A stretch of DNA of 64,000 nt from Thioploca ingrica (GTDB lineage: Bacteria > Pseudomonadota > Gammaproteobacteria > Beggiatoales > Beggiatoaceae): assembly GCA_000828835.1 (NCBI GenBank), contig AP014633.1:1426001-1490000 (forward strand), given 5' to 3'. The notes beneath the pieces were generated by a model. It was not told the DNA's origin and ran no database searches. It saw only the letters and a list, made by a program, of their open reading frames with translations. Position numbers and translations under genes: made by a program. Positions 56,701 to 64,000 of this stretch are shown one piece after another. Position 1 is the stretch's first letter, and each line of letters begins with the position of its first letter.

Positions 56701-58161
56701 CCGACCTTCCGCTAAACCCTGAGAAACTTGGACAATATCTTCAATCACTTGCCGCAAACTACCCAGCGTCGTTTCAAAAGCGTCTTTGATCTGGATAAAA
56801 TCGCCAGGGTAATCATCAACCGGTTTTACTTGTAAATGACCATCGGCTAGTCCTTGCGAAACTTTAACGAGATCTTCTACCACCAAGCGCAAATTAGCTA
56901 AACCCATTTCCAATGCGCGTTTAATTTGAATCAAATCGCCTTTATAGTTAGCTTCCGGACTCACTGCCAAATTACCCATGACTAATCCTTGCGAGACCAG
57001 TAAAATGTCTTCAATCACTTCTTGAAAATAACGATTTAACGCAAAAAAAGCCTGACCAATTTGACCAATTTCATCTTGACGTTGCGTAAAATCAATCAAC
57101 TGCCGCTGCTGTTGTTTTTCCACGATCTGGATGACATTGCCTTCCGCCATTTGGTTAGCCAGATAAGTCACTTGAGTTAATGGAATGGTAATATTTTTAG
57201 AAATAGCAACCCCTAAGCTAAGACCGACTGCTATCGTGAAGCCAACCGTTATTAACAAGACTAAGGAAGTTTGGCTGATAATCGCTTGCATCGCTTGATT
57301 TTCATGCTGAAAATCAGTTTTAATACCGGCTGACAACTGGGAAGCTAATTGACGCACTTGGGTTCCAATCACTTCCACTTGCGTTTCCAAAATTTGATTT
57401 TGTTGGGTTGAGTTAATTTGTAACTGGTTGAAAGCTTGATAATTAGTTTTAATCAGGGGGTCAGCGGCTGAAACTAATTCGCGTTGTTGCGGATTGTTAG
57501 CGGCAACCTGGAGTTGGTTAGCCACCGCTGCGGCTTCGCGGTAATGTTGTTGAAATTGTTCTAGCCAATGTTTCTGGTTATCTCGCAAATAGTAACTTGT
57601 ATCTAATTGCATCAACAGCAGGGCACGTTGCAACTGACCCACGGAAACTGAAACCGGGGCGTCATTAGCTTGAACAGCACTGGTGCGCAATTGTTCTAGC
57701 TGCTGCGCTGCTACAGAATCTTGATTAGTCAACATGGCTGAAAAAATTTGCTGTTGTTCAGTTATTAACTGAGTGACTTGCTCAAATTGCGCTTGATACG
57801 CTTGAAGCTCCGCTTTAATTTTAGCCAGTAGTTCAACGCGTGGTGATCGAGTTATCTTGGCGGCTGCTTGTGCCAATAGCTGGTTAAACTGAACAATTTC
57901 TTCTTGATAGCGAGTTAAAGTGGCGGAATTGGGTTGGTGAATGTAGTGAATGGCCTGGAGGCGAGTCGCTAAAATTTTAGCCACCATTTCATCAGCCAAA
58001 TTTTGATGGTAAGCAAGCTGCTCGGCTAGTTCCCTAATCGTATGATTAATCTGTTGTAAGCGGAGCAGCGTGAACGCTCCAATTCCCGTCACCAACAGGA
58101 GAATAATGAGGTAACCTAGCATCATTTTAGTCCCCACGCGGAGATGGTTAAACCAGTTCAT
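53746..58161 (-). CDS. Hybrid sensor histidine kinase with poly-HAMP array, GAF domain and three receivers
   Basis: The 1471-residue protein has: membrane span ~12-32; periplasmic helical sensor ~35-290; second span ~300-320; HAMP, then three tandem ~47-residue HAMP-like repeats (VSQGLAEGRLEVRPTGEYRG type) to ~510; GAF ~545-690; coiled coil rich in Gln/Glu/Leu ~690-790; kinase core with phosphoacceptor His796 (SHELRTPLN), DTGIGV and GGTGLGLS; three receivers with Asp1133, Asp1255 and Asp1402. The second receiver is degenerate: its acidic-pocket start reads LLIADT instead of DDD. GAGG precedes the ATG. It lies 13 bp downstream of a sensor-only paralogue. Signal unknown. Confidence 0.95.
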   Translation of the reverse strand: MNWFNHLRVGTKMMLGYLIILLLVTGIGAFTLLRLQQINHTIRELAEQLAYHQNLADEMVAKILATRLQAIHYIHQPNSATLTRYQEEIVQFNQLLAQAAAKITRSPRVELLAKIKAELQAYQAQFEQVTQLITEQQQIFSAMLTNQDSVAAQQLEQLRTSAVQANDAPVSVSVGQLQRALLLMQLDTSYYLRDNQKHWLEQFQQHYREAAAVANQLQVAANNPQQRELVSAADPLIKTNYQAFNQLQINSTQQNQILETQVEVIGTQVRQLASQLSAGIKTDFQHENQAMQAIISQTSLVLLITVGFTIAVGLSLGVAISKNITIPLTQVTYLANQMAEGNVIQIVEKQQQRQLIDFTQRQDEIGQIGQAFFALNRYFQEVIEDILLVSQGLVMGNLAVSPEANYKGDLIQIKRALEMGLANLRLVVEDLVKVSQGLADGHLQVKPVDDYPGDFIQIKDAFETTLGSLRQVIEDIVQVSQGLAEGRLEVRPTGEYRGQLEQIKTALETAAIKLAEVTTRNLNQDWLKTGLAQLNDRMKGEQDVVKLAKNIITFLSNCLQAQVGVFYLLQPAEATTPRLKLIASYAYTRRQELTNEFQLGEGVVGQVAVELQPILLVQIPDDYLHIGSGLGAAVPRNLIVVPFLYENTLKGVVEIGTFQELTPIQLEFLNQAMPNIGIAINTAQSREQMQVLLQQTQAQAKALQQQTAKLQAQQEELQQANEELQSQSEELQTRQEELRQANEELQSRTQELEQQQAEIQEKNLALEKTRRAIEIKAEELELASQYKSEFLANMSHELRTPLNSLLVLAQLLAENKAGNLNDKQIEYVHTIYNAGSDLLMLINDILDLSKVEAGKIEINLEAVSITELIEGFNQKFHPLAESKGINFQIIIAPDLPPTFNTDVQRLKQIINNLLANAFKFTHQGGNIQLLWQRPLNQDEAAFLNLDPRRSIAISIVDTGIGVLKEKQQIIFEAFQQADGTTNRRYGGTGLGLSISRQLARLLGGDIRLHSEEGKGSTFILYLPEQTRPNNSLASATLENQSPPSLATGTTLRPEAALLPPPTAADSLATPVIDDRDLLTDTDKVILIIEDDSRFSRLLRENAQEKGFKYLLAEEGRTGLQLAQYYQPHAIILDVSLPQVDGWTVMEKLKDNPHTRHIPVHFISAADQEMTAKRMGAIGYLLKPVNLSELEEAFKKIERFLANPIKNLLLIADTVSSQQKILELIASATIRVTVTSTIAEAHQHLHHQRFDCIILDLNVEQGKDLNLLELLEQEEQFAQIPLIISAERELTAAEEKTLQSYMEHLTIKTVYSPERLLDEATLFLHQVEAHLPSDKRNMIRMVHDKTTILRNKKILLVDDDVRNTFALATVLEDNDMEIIVATNGKEALRKLNENKDIVMVIMDMMMPEMDGYEAMRTIRTQPNFHNLPIIALTAKAMKGDKAKCIEAGANDYLSKPVNTDKLISLMRVWLYR

Positions 58162-58174
58162 TGTTAGTGCCCTC

Positions 58175-60454
58175 TTAAGTGATGATGTCTAGCTGAGCCA
58201 GCAGTAAATCTTTGGCGGGAGATTGGCTTTGTCGCAACAGCGCTTGCATTTGGCTACGGGATTGAGCGGTATTAATCGCTATGCCAATGTTAGGCATGGC
58301 TTGATTGAGAAATTCGAGTTGAACTTCAGTCAAAGTCGCAAAAGTGCCTATTTCAATCACACCTTTCAAGTGAGTTTCATACAGAAACGGCATCACCACG
58401 AGATTATGTGGAACCGCTTCACCGGTACCAGATTGAATTTGAATATATTCTTTAGGAACTTGGGTAACAATAATGGGTTGTTGCTCTAAAGCCGCTTGTC
58501 CTACTAAACTTTCCCCCAGTTGAAATTCATTCGCTACATTTTTACGGCGGGTGTAAGCATAACTCGCCATGGATTTAAGCAGCGGTTTATTCTCTTGATC
58601 CACTTGGACGACGTAGAACAGTCCCACTTTAGCGTTCAGATAGGTGCATAAAAAAGTGATAATACTTTTAGCGAGCAGCGTTATTTCTAAATCACCTCTC
58701 ATTTGATCATTTAACTGCGTCAACCCGGTTTTTAGCCAATCTTGATCAGCATTGCGAATCATGACTTGAGTTAATTGAGTAGCTGCGTTGGCTAAGGCGG
58801 TCTTAATTTGTGCAAAATCACCCTGATATTGACCGGTTGGCATCACGTTATGACAACCCTCGGCTAAACTCTGCGAAACTTGAACAATATCTTGAATAAC
58901 TTGTCGCAAATCAGCTAAAGCGGTTTCTAAAGCCGGTTTAATGGGCGCAAAATCGCCTTGATATTCTGCTCGGGGTACGACTTGTAAATTGCCTTGAGCG
59001 AGTCCTTGCGAAACTTGGACGATATCTGCAATCACTTGTTGGAGATTAGGTAAAGCAATTGCTAATTCCTGCTTAATTTGAAGAAAGTCACCTCGATACT
59101 GGATTCTGGAAGTAACTTGCAGATTACCTACCGCCAATCCTTGCGAAATTTGAACGATATCCTTGACCATTTGTTGCAAATAAACGATCATTTGCTCAAA
59201 AGCCTGAGCCATGACCCCGATTTCATCTTGACTTTTTTTTACGGCTACCGTGAGTTTGGTCTCACCATTAGCTAAGCGGCGGGCTATTTCGGTCATGACC
59301 TGAATGGGCTTGACGATGGCATGACCGACGACAACCGCGATGATTAATACGATCACTATCGTTATACCGAAAATAGTTAAGGCCCACTGTAGCAGAGTTT
59401 GAATAGCTCGGAAGCTTTCTGCTGGGTCTAGCTGTGTCAGTAATAACCATCTCACGCCAGCTATGTTCAGCGGGGTATAAGCCACTAGCTTGGGTTTACC
59501 TTCCTCATCAATAATTTCTTTTACCCCGGTTTCACCAGCAGCAGCCGCACGGCTCGCAGCATGATCAATTTTTTGTGTGACCAGGGTATTTTCTTTAGAG
59601 AAGCGGGAATGAGAACGTCGTAACAAATCATCAGCACTCACGAGGATAGCTTCGCCGGTTTTACCTAAGCCGCTAGGTTGTTGCATAATGGCGTCGATTG
59701 GCTCCATGGGAAGTTGGAGAATTAATATCCCTTTGACTTTAGAATCAGCCATAATTGGAGTAGCGATAAATAAGGTCATGGCTTGAGCAGCGTCATAGTA
59801 GGCAAAATCGGTTACAGCGGTGAAATCTTGCTCATGGGCAAGCAGGGCTTGGCGGAAGATCGGGTTGAGATGACTATTGGCATAGGGGCCGGTCAAAACG
59901 GAAGTGGCAAAATCATCGGCTTTGTTGACACTATAAAGAATGTTGCCGGAATGGGGTTCTACTAACAACAGATCCAGAAAACTATAGGCGGCTACATAGG
60001 CTTTAAAGAGCGGATGGTATTGGGCATGAACTGCACTATAGTCACTACCATCGCCAGCATCTACTAACTTCGCTTTACCGAGATACAAAGAACGATAATG
60101 GTTCATAGTCGCTACTTCATCCATACCCAAGGCTTTCATACTCGATTCGACCGCTTGTTCAAAGGACGTTAAGGCAGCCAGCGTGACTGGCATTCGAGCC
60201 AGCACTTTGATGTCGGTGAGGCGCTCTTTAAAATACTCAGTAATTTGGTTGGCTTTGAGGTCGCGTACCGCCATAAGTTTATTAATGACTTCGACTTTAA
60301 AGCTGGGTAGTACTTGATGATAAATTAATAGACCGATACTGAGTACCGGCAGCAATAACACCATGAGAAACAGTAACATCAGTTTACCTTTCAAAGAGCG
60401 AAACCAACTGAGACGTATTTTCACATTTAATGCAGATAAGGAAAGAGTAGACAT
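58175..60454 (-). CDS. Sensor-only paralogue: dCache, poly-HAMP and GAF protein without kinase
   Basis: GGAG seven bases upstream supports ATG 60454 (MSTLSLSALNVKIRL) rather than the frame start at 60595, giving 759 residues. It has membrane spans near 25-45 and 350-370 flanking a periplasmic dCache-like domain, HAMP, three tandem VSQGLA-G-L-V-P---Y-GDF repeats and a GAF domain ending with LEFLNQAMPNIGIAINTAQS, as in the neighbouring kinase. It stops ~25 residues later, just before the coiled coil and kinase of the neighbour. No methyl-accepting or output domain is visible. It may be an accessory sensor or modulator for the downstream kinase, or a paralogue that lost its kinase. Confidence 0.9.
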   Translation of the reverse strand: MSTLSLSALNVKIRLSWFRSLKGKLMLLFLMVLLLPVLSIGLLIYHQVLPSFKVEVINKLMAVRDLKANQITEYFKERLTDIKVLARMPVTLAALTSFEQAVESSMKALGMDEVATMNHYRSLYLGKAKLVDAGDGSDYSAVHAQYHPLFKAYVAAYSFLDLLLVEPHSGNILYSVNKADDFATSVLTGPYANSHLNPIFRQALLAHEQDFTAVTDFAYYDAAQAMTLFIATPIMADSKVKGILILQLPMEPIDAIMQQPSGLGKTGEAILVSADDLLRRSHSRFSKENTLVTQKIDHAASRAAAAGETGVKEIIDEEGKPKLVAYTPLNIAGVRWLLLTQLDPAESFRAIQTLLQWALTIFGITIVIVLIIAVVVGHAIVKPIQVMTEIARRLANGETKLTVAVKKSQDEIGVMAQAFEQMIVYLQQMVKDIVQISQGLAVGNLQVTSRIQYRGDFLQIKQELAIALPNLQQVIADIVQVSQGLAQGNLQVVPRAEYQGDFAPIKPALETALADLRQVIQDIVQVSQSLAEGCHNVMPTGQYQGDFAQIKTALANAATQLTQVMIRNADQDWLKTGLTQLNDQMRGDLEITLLAKSIITFLCTYLNAKVGLFYVVQVDQENKPLLKSMASYAYTRRKNVANEFQLGESLVGQAALEQQPIIVTQVPKEYIQIQSGTGEAVPHNLVVMPFLYETHLKGVIEIGTFATLTEVQLEFLNQAMPNIGIAINTAQSRSQMQALLRQSQSPAKDLLLAQLDIIT

Positions 60455-60727
60455 AAGGGTTCTCCAAGCAAATTCCGTTATCAGTTCCAAGCCAAAATAG
60501 TATTTGTTCCATACTACTAAAACCCGGTAAATTAATGAGCTAACCGACTGACCAACCCATCGCACTAACAATTTCGAGTTGATGTCAATTGACATTCTAA
60601 GAAATTTTGCTATAAAAATAATGTTATTTATTATTATCTAATATATAAATATTCCTTAAAGCGAGTGTAATTAATTTTAACCAATTGAAATTAAGAAAGA
60701 TATTTACTTAAGTAACCCCCAATCCGC

Positions 60728-62482
60728 ATGAATAAAATTATTAAACGTCGCCCCTTACCGGAGAATATTAATTTACCGGATCACTTTCACCCGGTTCTCA
60801 GAAGAGTCCTAGCGGCTCGTCAGGTATCGGTTGCAACGGAATTAGATTATGGTTTACAAAATTTACTACCCTACACTTCATTGTTAGGGATAGAAACTGC
60901 GGTGGATTTACTCCGGGATGCTTTAATTCATCAAGCGCGGATTCTCATCATCGCTGATTACGATGCCGATGGTGCCACGAGTTGTGCAGTAGCGATGAAA
61001 GCATTACGCCAAATGGGTGCTCAAAAAGTTGGCTTTTTAGTCCCTCATCGAGAAAAACACGGCTATGGTCTAACCCCAGAAATTGTTGAATTAGCAGTAA
61101 CTGATTCATGGCTAGTGAACACCGCCCCGGGAAACGCACCCGACCTGCTCGTAACCGTTGATAACGGCATTTCTAGCCGCGATGCGGTAGCAATCGCTAA
61201 ACGATACGGCATGAAAGTATTAATCACAGATCATCATTCAGCCCCGGCACAATTGCCGGAAGCGGATGCTATCGTGAATCCAAATCAACCAGGTGATTCC
61301 TTTCCCAGTAAAAGCCTGTGTGGCGTCGGCGTGATTTTTTATGTGATGATGGCATTACGAGCACGTTTGCGGGATAGCGGTTGGTTTGCCACTCAAGGGA
61401 TTACTGAACCGAATTTAGCTCAGTTGCTGGATCTAGTCGCATTAGGTACGGTTGCTGACGTGGTGAGTTTGGATTACAACAATCGCATTTTAATCGAACA
61501 AGGTTTGCGGCGCATTCGAGCTAATCGGTGTTGTCCAGGAATTCTGGCTTTAATCCAAGTGGCTGGACGGGACCAAACTCATTTAGTGGCGAGTGATTTA
61601 GCCTTTTATTTGGGACCACGCTTAAATGCGGCCGGACGCATGGATGATATGTCGCATGGCATTGTTTGTTTGTTAAGTGAAGAGGATGCCAGTGCCGGAT
61701 TGCACGCGCAATTATTGCAAAACTTTAATCAGGAACGTTGCGGTGAAGAAGCGAAAATGCAGCAAGAAGCATTGGTAATGATTGAGTCACTCGGTGACTT
61801 TCAACAACTTCCCGTGGGTTTATGTTTACTCGATGAACAATGGCATCAAGGTGTGGTTGGTATTTTAGCAGCGCGAATTAAGGATCGGCTCCACCGACCG
61901 GTTATTATTTTTACGCGTGACAAGGACGAGCAGATTAGAGGTTCAGGTCGCTCCGTACCGGGCGTGCACATTCGTGATATTTTAGCCAGCATTGCAGTAC
62001 AACATCCGCAGATGATTACTCGGTTTGGTGGTCATGCTATGGCGGCTGGTATAACCATACCTCATTGCCAATTTAACGCATTTCAACACCAGTTTGATCA
62101 AGCCGTTCGGCAACATTTAGCCGTGGAGCAGTTACAAGGTGTCATTTTGAGCGATGGTGCCTTATCACCGGAAGATCTCAATTTAGAACTAGCCGAGCAA
62201 CTGCGCACTTTAACGCCCTGGGGACATCATTTTCCTGAACCGATTTTTGACGGCGAGTTTGAATTATTAACTTATCGTATTTTAAAAGATAAGCATTTAA
62301 AAATGCAGGTACGCCTAGGAAAAGGTAAGCAAACCATTGAAGTAATTGCTTTTAATTCAGTTAATACGCATTGGCCTAGCCAAGTCAATTACATTCAACT
62401 TGCTTATAAATTGGATGTGAATCATTTTCGTGGGTTTAAAAATTTGCAATTAAGAGCAGAATATGTGGCAGTTTTAGGATAA
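60728..62482 (+). CDS. recJ: Single-stranded-DNA-specific exonuclease RecJ
   Basis: 5'-3' exonuclease for RecF-pathway repair and mismatch repair. The 584-residue protein has the DHH phosphoesterase motifs IIADYDADGATS, VTVDNGISS and ITDHHSAPAQLPEAD, the DHHA1 part with FGGHAMAAGI, and a C-terminal OB-fold. Length fits. It begins 273 bp from the sensor gene (divergent) and its stop overlaps the convergent gene at 62474 by nine bases. Confidence 0.98.
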   Translation: MNKIIKRRPLPENINLPDHFHPVLRRVLAARQVSVATELDYGLQNLLPYTSLLGIETAVDLLRDALIHQARILIIADYDADGATSCAVAMKALRQMGAQKVGFLVPHREKHGYGLTPEIVELAVTDSWLVNTAPGNAPDLLVTVDNGISSRDAVAIAKRYGMKVLITDHHSAPAQLPEADAIVNPNQPGDSFPSKSLCGVGVIFYVMMALRARLRDSGWFATQGITEPNLAQLLDLVALGTVADVVSLDYNNRILIEQGLRRIRANRCCPGILALIQVAGRDQTHLVASDLAFYLGPRLNAAGRMDDMSHGIVCLLSEEDASAGLHAQLLQNFNQERCGEEAKMQQEALVMIESLGDFQQLPVGLCLLDEQWHQGVVGILAARIKDRLHRPVIIFTRDKDEQIRGSGRSVPGVHIRDILASIAVQHPQMITRFGGHAMAAGITIPHCQFNAFQHQFDQAVRQHLAVEQLQGVILSDGALSPEDLNLELAEQLRTLTPWGHHFPEPIFDGEFELLTYRILKDKHLKMQVRLGKGKQTIEVIAFNSVNTHWPSQVNYIQLAYKLDVNHFRGFKNLQLRAEYVAVLG

Positions 62483-64000
62483 GCACTGTTGTTGATATTC
62501 TCTTATAGTCAATAACTTATTTAAAATAGTTTGCCATGATTCCTGGTTAAGTTCTAAAAAAGCCTCGGCGTACTGTCCGGCTTGTTTTAAATACAAAGCG
62601 CGATAATTAGCCATCCCGACACAGGCAGCCAAATAATTACCGTACTTTAATGGTAATTCATAGCATTGCAGTGATTGTTGTTTGAGTGCAAATACTGAAC
62701 TAATGTCGACGACCCAATTGGCGGGCAATGGTGACCATATTTCATATAAAAATACGCGTTCTAAACCCCCATTGTGTTGCCATATTTCGAGCCAAGATAA
62801 ACTAATGGCGATATGGTCTCGATGAAAATCTAAAACTGAGGGTAAAAACAACCAGTCGGCTGCATAACTATTGAGTAACTGAGTCAGTTGATTGGCTAGC
62901 GGTAAAGTATGTTGATAATGGCTATCCGGTTGATTAAAAAAGACCACGTCTTCGATACCCAGCAGATTAAGTGCCGCTATGGATTCACGTTGACGGTGAA
63001 GGACGACATTTTCCACACTATAGCCGAGTGGATCACCTTCTTTACCATCGGTAATAATAACGACTTTGATATGGCAACCATTTTGTCGGAGTAAAGCCAG
63101 TGTCCCACCACAACCCAGGATTTCATCATCTGAATGCGGTGCGATGAGTAGAATTCTAGCTTGTTGAGGTAGTTCTAGTAAAGGGGGTAAAGGACAAAGT
63201 GGCCATGATTGAATCTGTTGATGCCAACGAGCAAATGGAAAAGGAATGTTTTGAGTATAAGGAACACCAGGTAACTGCGGTTGGGTAACTGAAGCCGTGT
63301 TTAAAGGCATACCTTGATACATGGCTAAATAAGCCTCAGCAATAGCTTTACTATCTGGCCAAGTTTGTATCCATTGTAAAGCTTGTTGGCTCCAATATTG
63401 ACGAATTTCTTTATCAGTCAAGAACGATTGTAGCGCATTGCTGAGTGCTTGACTGTCATCGGCGGGAATTAAACGCGCACCACTGCCAACAACTTCAGCA
63501 ACGCCACCGACTGCCGTACAAAGGGTTGGTAATCCCATAATCAAGGCTTCTAAATTGGCTAATCCAAATGATTCAGTTAAAGAAACGCTGACGTAGATAT
63601 CGGCTGCAGCATAATATAGCCCCATATCATCAGTGATTGCAAAATCCAGTTTGTCGCTAATCCCTAACTGAGTCGCTAATATTTGCAAACCAGTTCGCTC
63701 ACCTTCACCAATGAATACTAATCTCCAGTGAGAATAAGGCAAGCTAGCACAAACTTTGACTAAAGTGGGAAATTGTTTTAAAGGGACTAATCGCCCCACC
63801 GCAATAATATAAAGGGTTGAGGCAACCCAACCTAAACGTTGACGCGCTTCTAGTTGAGAATAGTGATTTAAAATAGGACGTGGATGGGAAATGGCATACC
63901 AAGTGTTGGGCAGGGGATGAATAGATAAATCACGGCTTAATTGGGTTAAACCACTGCGAGTGGGTGCGACTACCCAATGCGCTTTTAATAATATTTTGGC
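62474..64000 (-). CDS. Glycosyltransferase fused to PIG-L/LmbE-type deacetylase (5' end outside window)
   Basis: The frame remains open to the window end (translation of 63800-64000 gives HWVVAPTRSGLTQLSRDL and ARQRLGWVASTLYIIAVGRL), so the GTG at 63799 is not the start. The upstream part is a family-4 GT-B glycosyltransferase (GLYYAAADIYVSVSLTESFG, EALIMGLPTLCTAVGG). After a ~30-residue linker a PIG-L domain starts with LIAPHSDDEILGCGG, followed by IITDGKEGD and FHRDHIAISL, its zinc and catalytic residues. Fusion suggests a sugar transferred and then deacetylated (as in GlcNAc to GlcN), in the cytoplasm. Target glycan unknown. Confidence 0.93.
   Translation of the reverse strand, partial: AKILLKAHWVVAPTRSGLTQLSRDLSIHPLPNTWYAISHPRPILNHYSQLEARQRLGWVASTLYIIAVGRLVPLKQFPTLVKVCASLPYSHWRLVFIGEGERTGLQILATQLGISDKLDFAITDDMGLYYAAADIYVSVSLTESFGLANLEALIMGLPTLCTAVGGVAEVVGSGARLIPADDSQALSNALQSFLTDKEIRQYWSQQALQWIQTWPDSKAIAEAYLAMYQGMPLNTASVTQPQLPGVPYTQNIPFPFARWHQQIQSWPLCPLPPLLELPQQARILLIAPHSDDEILGCGGTLALLRQNGCHIKVVIITDGKEGDPLGYSVENVVLHRQRESIAALNLLGIEDVVFFNQPDSHYQHTLPLANQLTQLLNSYAADWLFLPSVLDFHRDHIAISLSWLEIWQHNGGLERVFLYEIWSPLPANWVVDISSVFALKQQSLQCYELPLKYGNYLAACVGMANYRALYLKQAGQYAEAFLELNQESWQTILNKLLTIREYQQQCLS

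Overview
The window (64 kb, moderately AT-rich) looks like the chromosome of a gammaproteobacterium. The protein families point to a large sulfur-oxidising Beggiatoa/Thioploca/Thiothrix-like lineage: a split division/cell-wall cluster, class III (PhaE/PhaC) polyhydroxyalkanoate synthase, a V/A-type ATPase, FIST and poly-HAMP sensor proteins, and many palindromic intergenic repeats. That placement is an inference from gene content; no rRNA, tRNA or CRISPR array was seen. Most genes are ordinary housekeeping genes separated by repeat-rich intergenic DNA.

Layout. 1-4.0 kb: 3' end of a hybrid histidine kinase, a small secreted protein, a putative lipoprotein aminopeptidase and a coiled-coil protein. 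4.3-9.9 kb (minus): dcw block rsmH-ftsL-murE-murF-mraY, with no ftsI between ftsL and murE. 10.4-18.9 kb: a nitrilase-family hydrolase, a membrane-anchored SUMF1-domain protein, a secreted unknown, modB-modC without modA, a FIST sensor protein and a 118-residue protein made of two related halves. 19-28.4 kb: secF/secD/yajC, rpmE, cysM, a Uma2 nuclease-fold protein, gyrB and a small HTH protein. 28.5-33.5 kb: a secreted unknown, nested palindromic repeats with a 182-bp duplication of the recQ start region, recQ, and a DUF418 membrane protein.

33.6-38.8 kb (minus): V/A-ATPase genes I-K-F-E-A, with B, D and C not in the window. 39-42 kb: a DUF3096 mini-protein and an envelope glycosylation trio (GT2, LAB_N protein, ArnT-like GT). 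42.4-47.2 kb: phaE and phaC separated by a decayed IS607-type element (serine recombinase plus TnpB), followed by a methyltransferase. 47.2-51.7 kb: an exported GH3 hexosaminidase, a lipoprotein, an RNA ligase-like protein, dusB and rlmB. 51.8-53.6 kb: a compact restriction-modification cassette closely resembling PvuII (R, controller C, and divergent N4-cytosine methyltransferase). 53.7-60.5 kb: two tandem poly-HAMP/GAF signalling genes, one a full hybrid kinase with three receivers and one ending after the GAF domain. 60.7-64 kb: recJ and a glycosyltransferase fused to a PIG-L/LmbE deacetylase, cut by the window end.

The most noteworthy points are the PvuII-like cassette with a recognisable promoter/operator, the transposon splitting phaE from phaC, the duplicated recQ start, the incomplete dcw and V-ATPase clusters, and the kinase/sensor-only paralogue pair. 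No clearly new multi-gene system was recognised.
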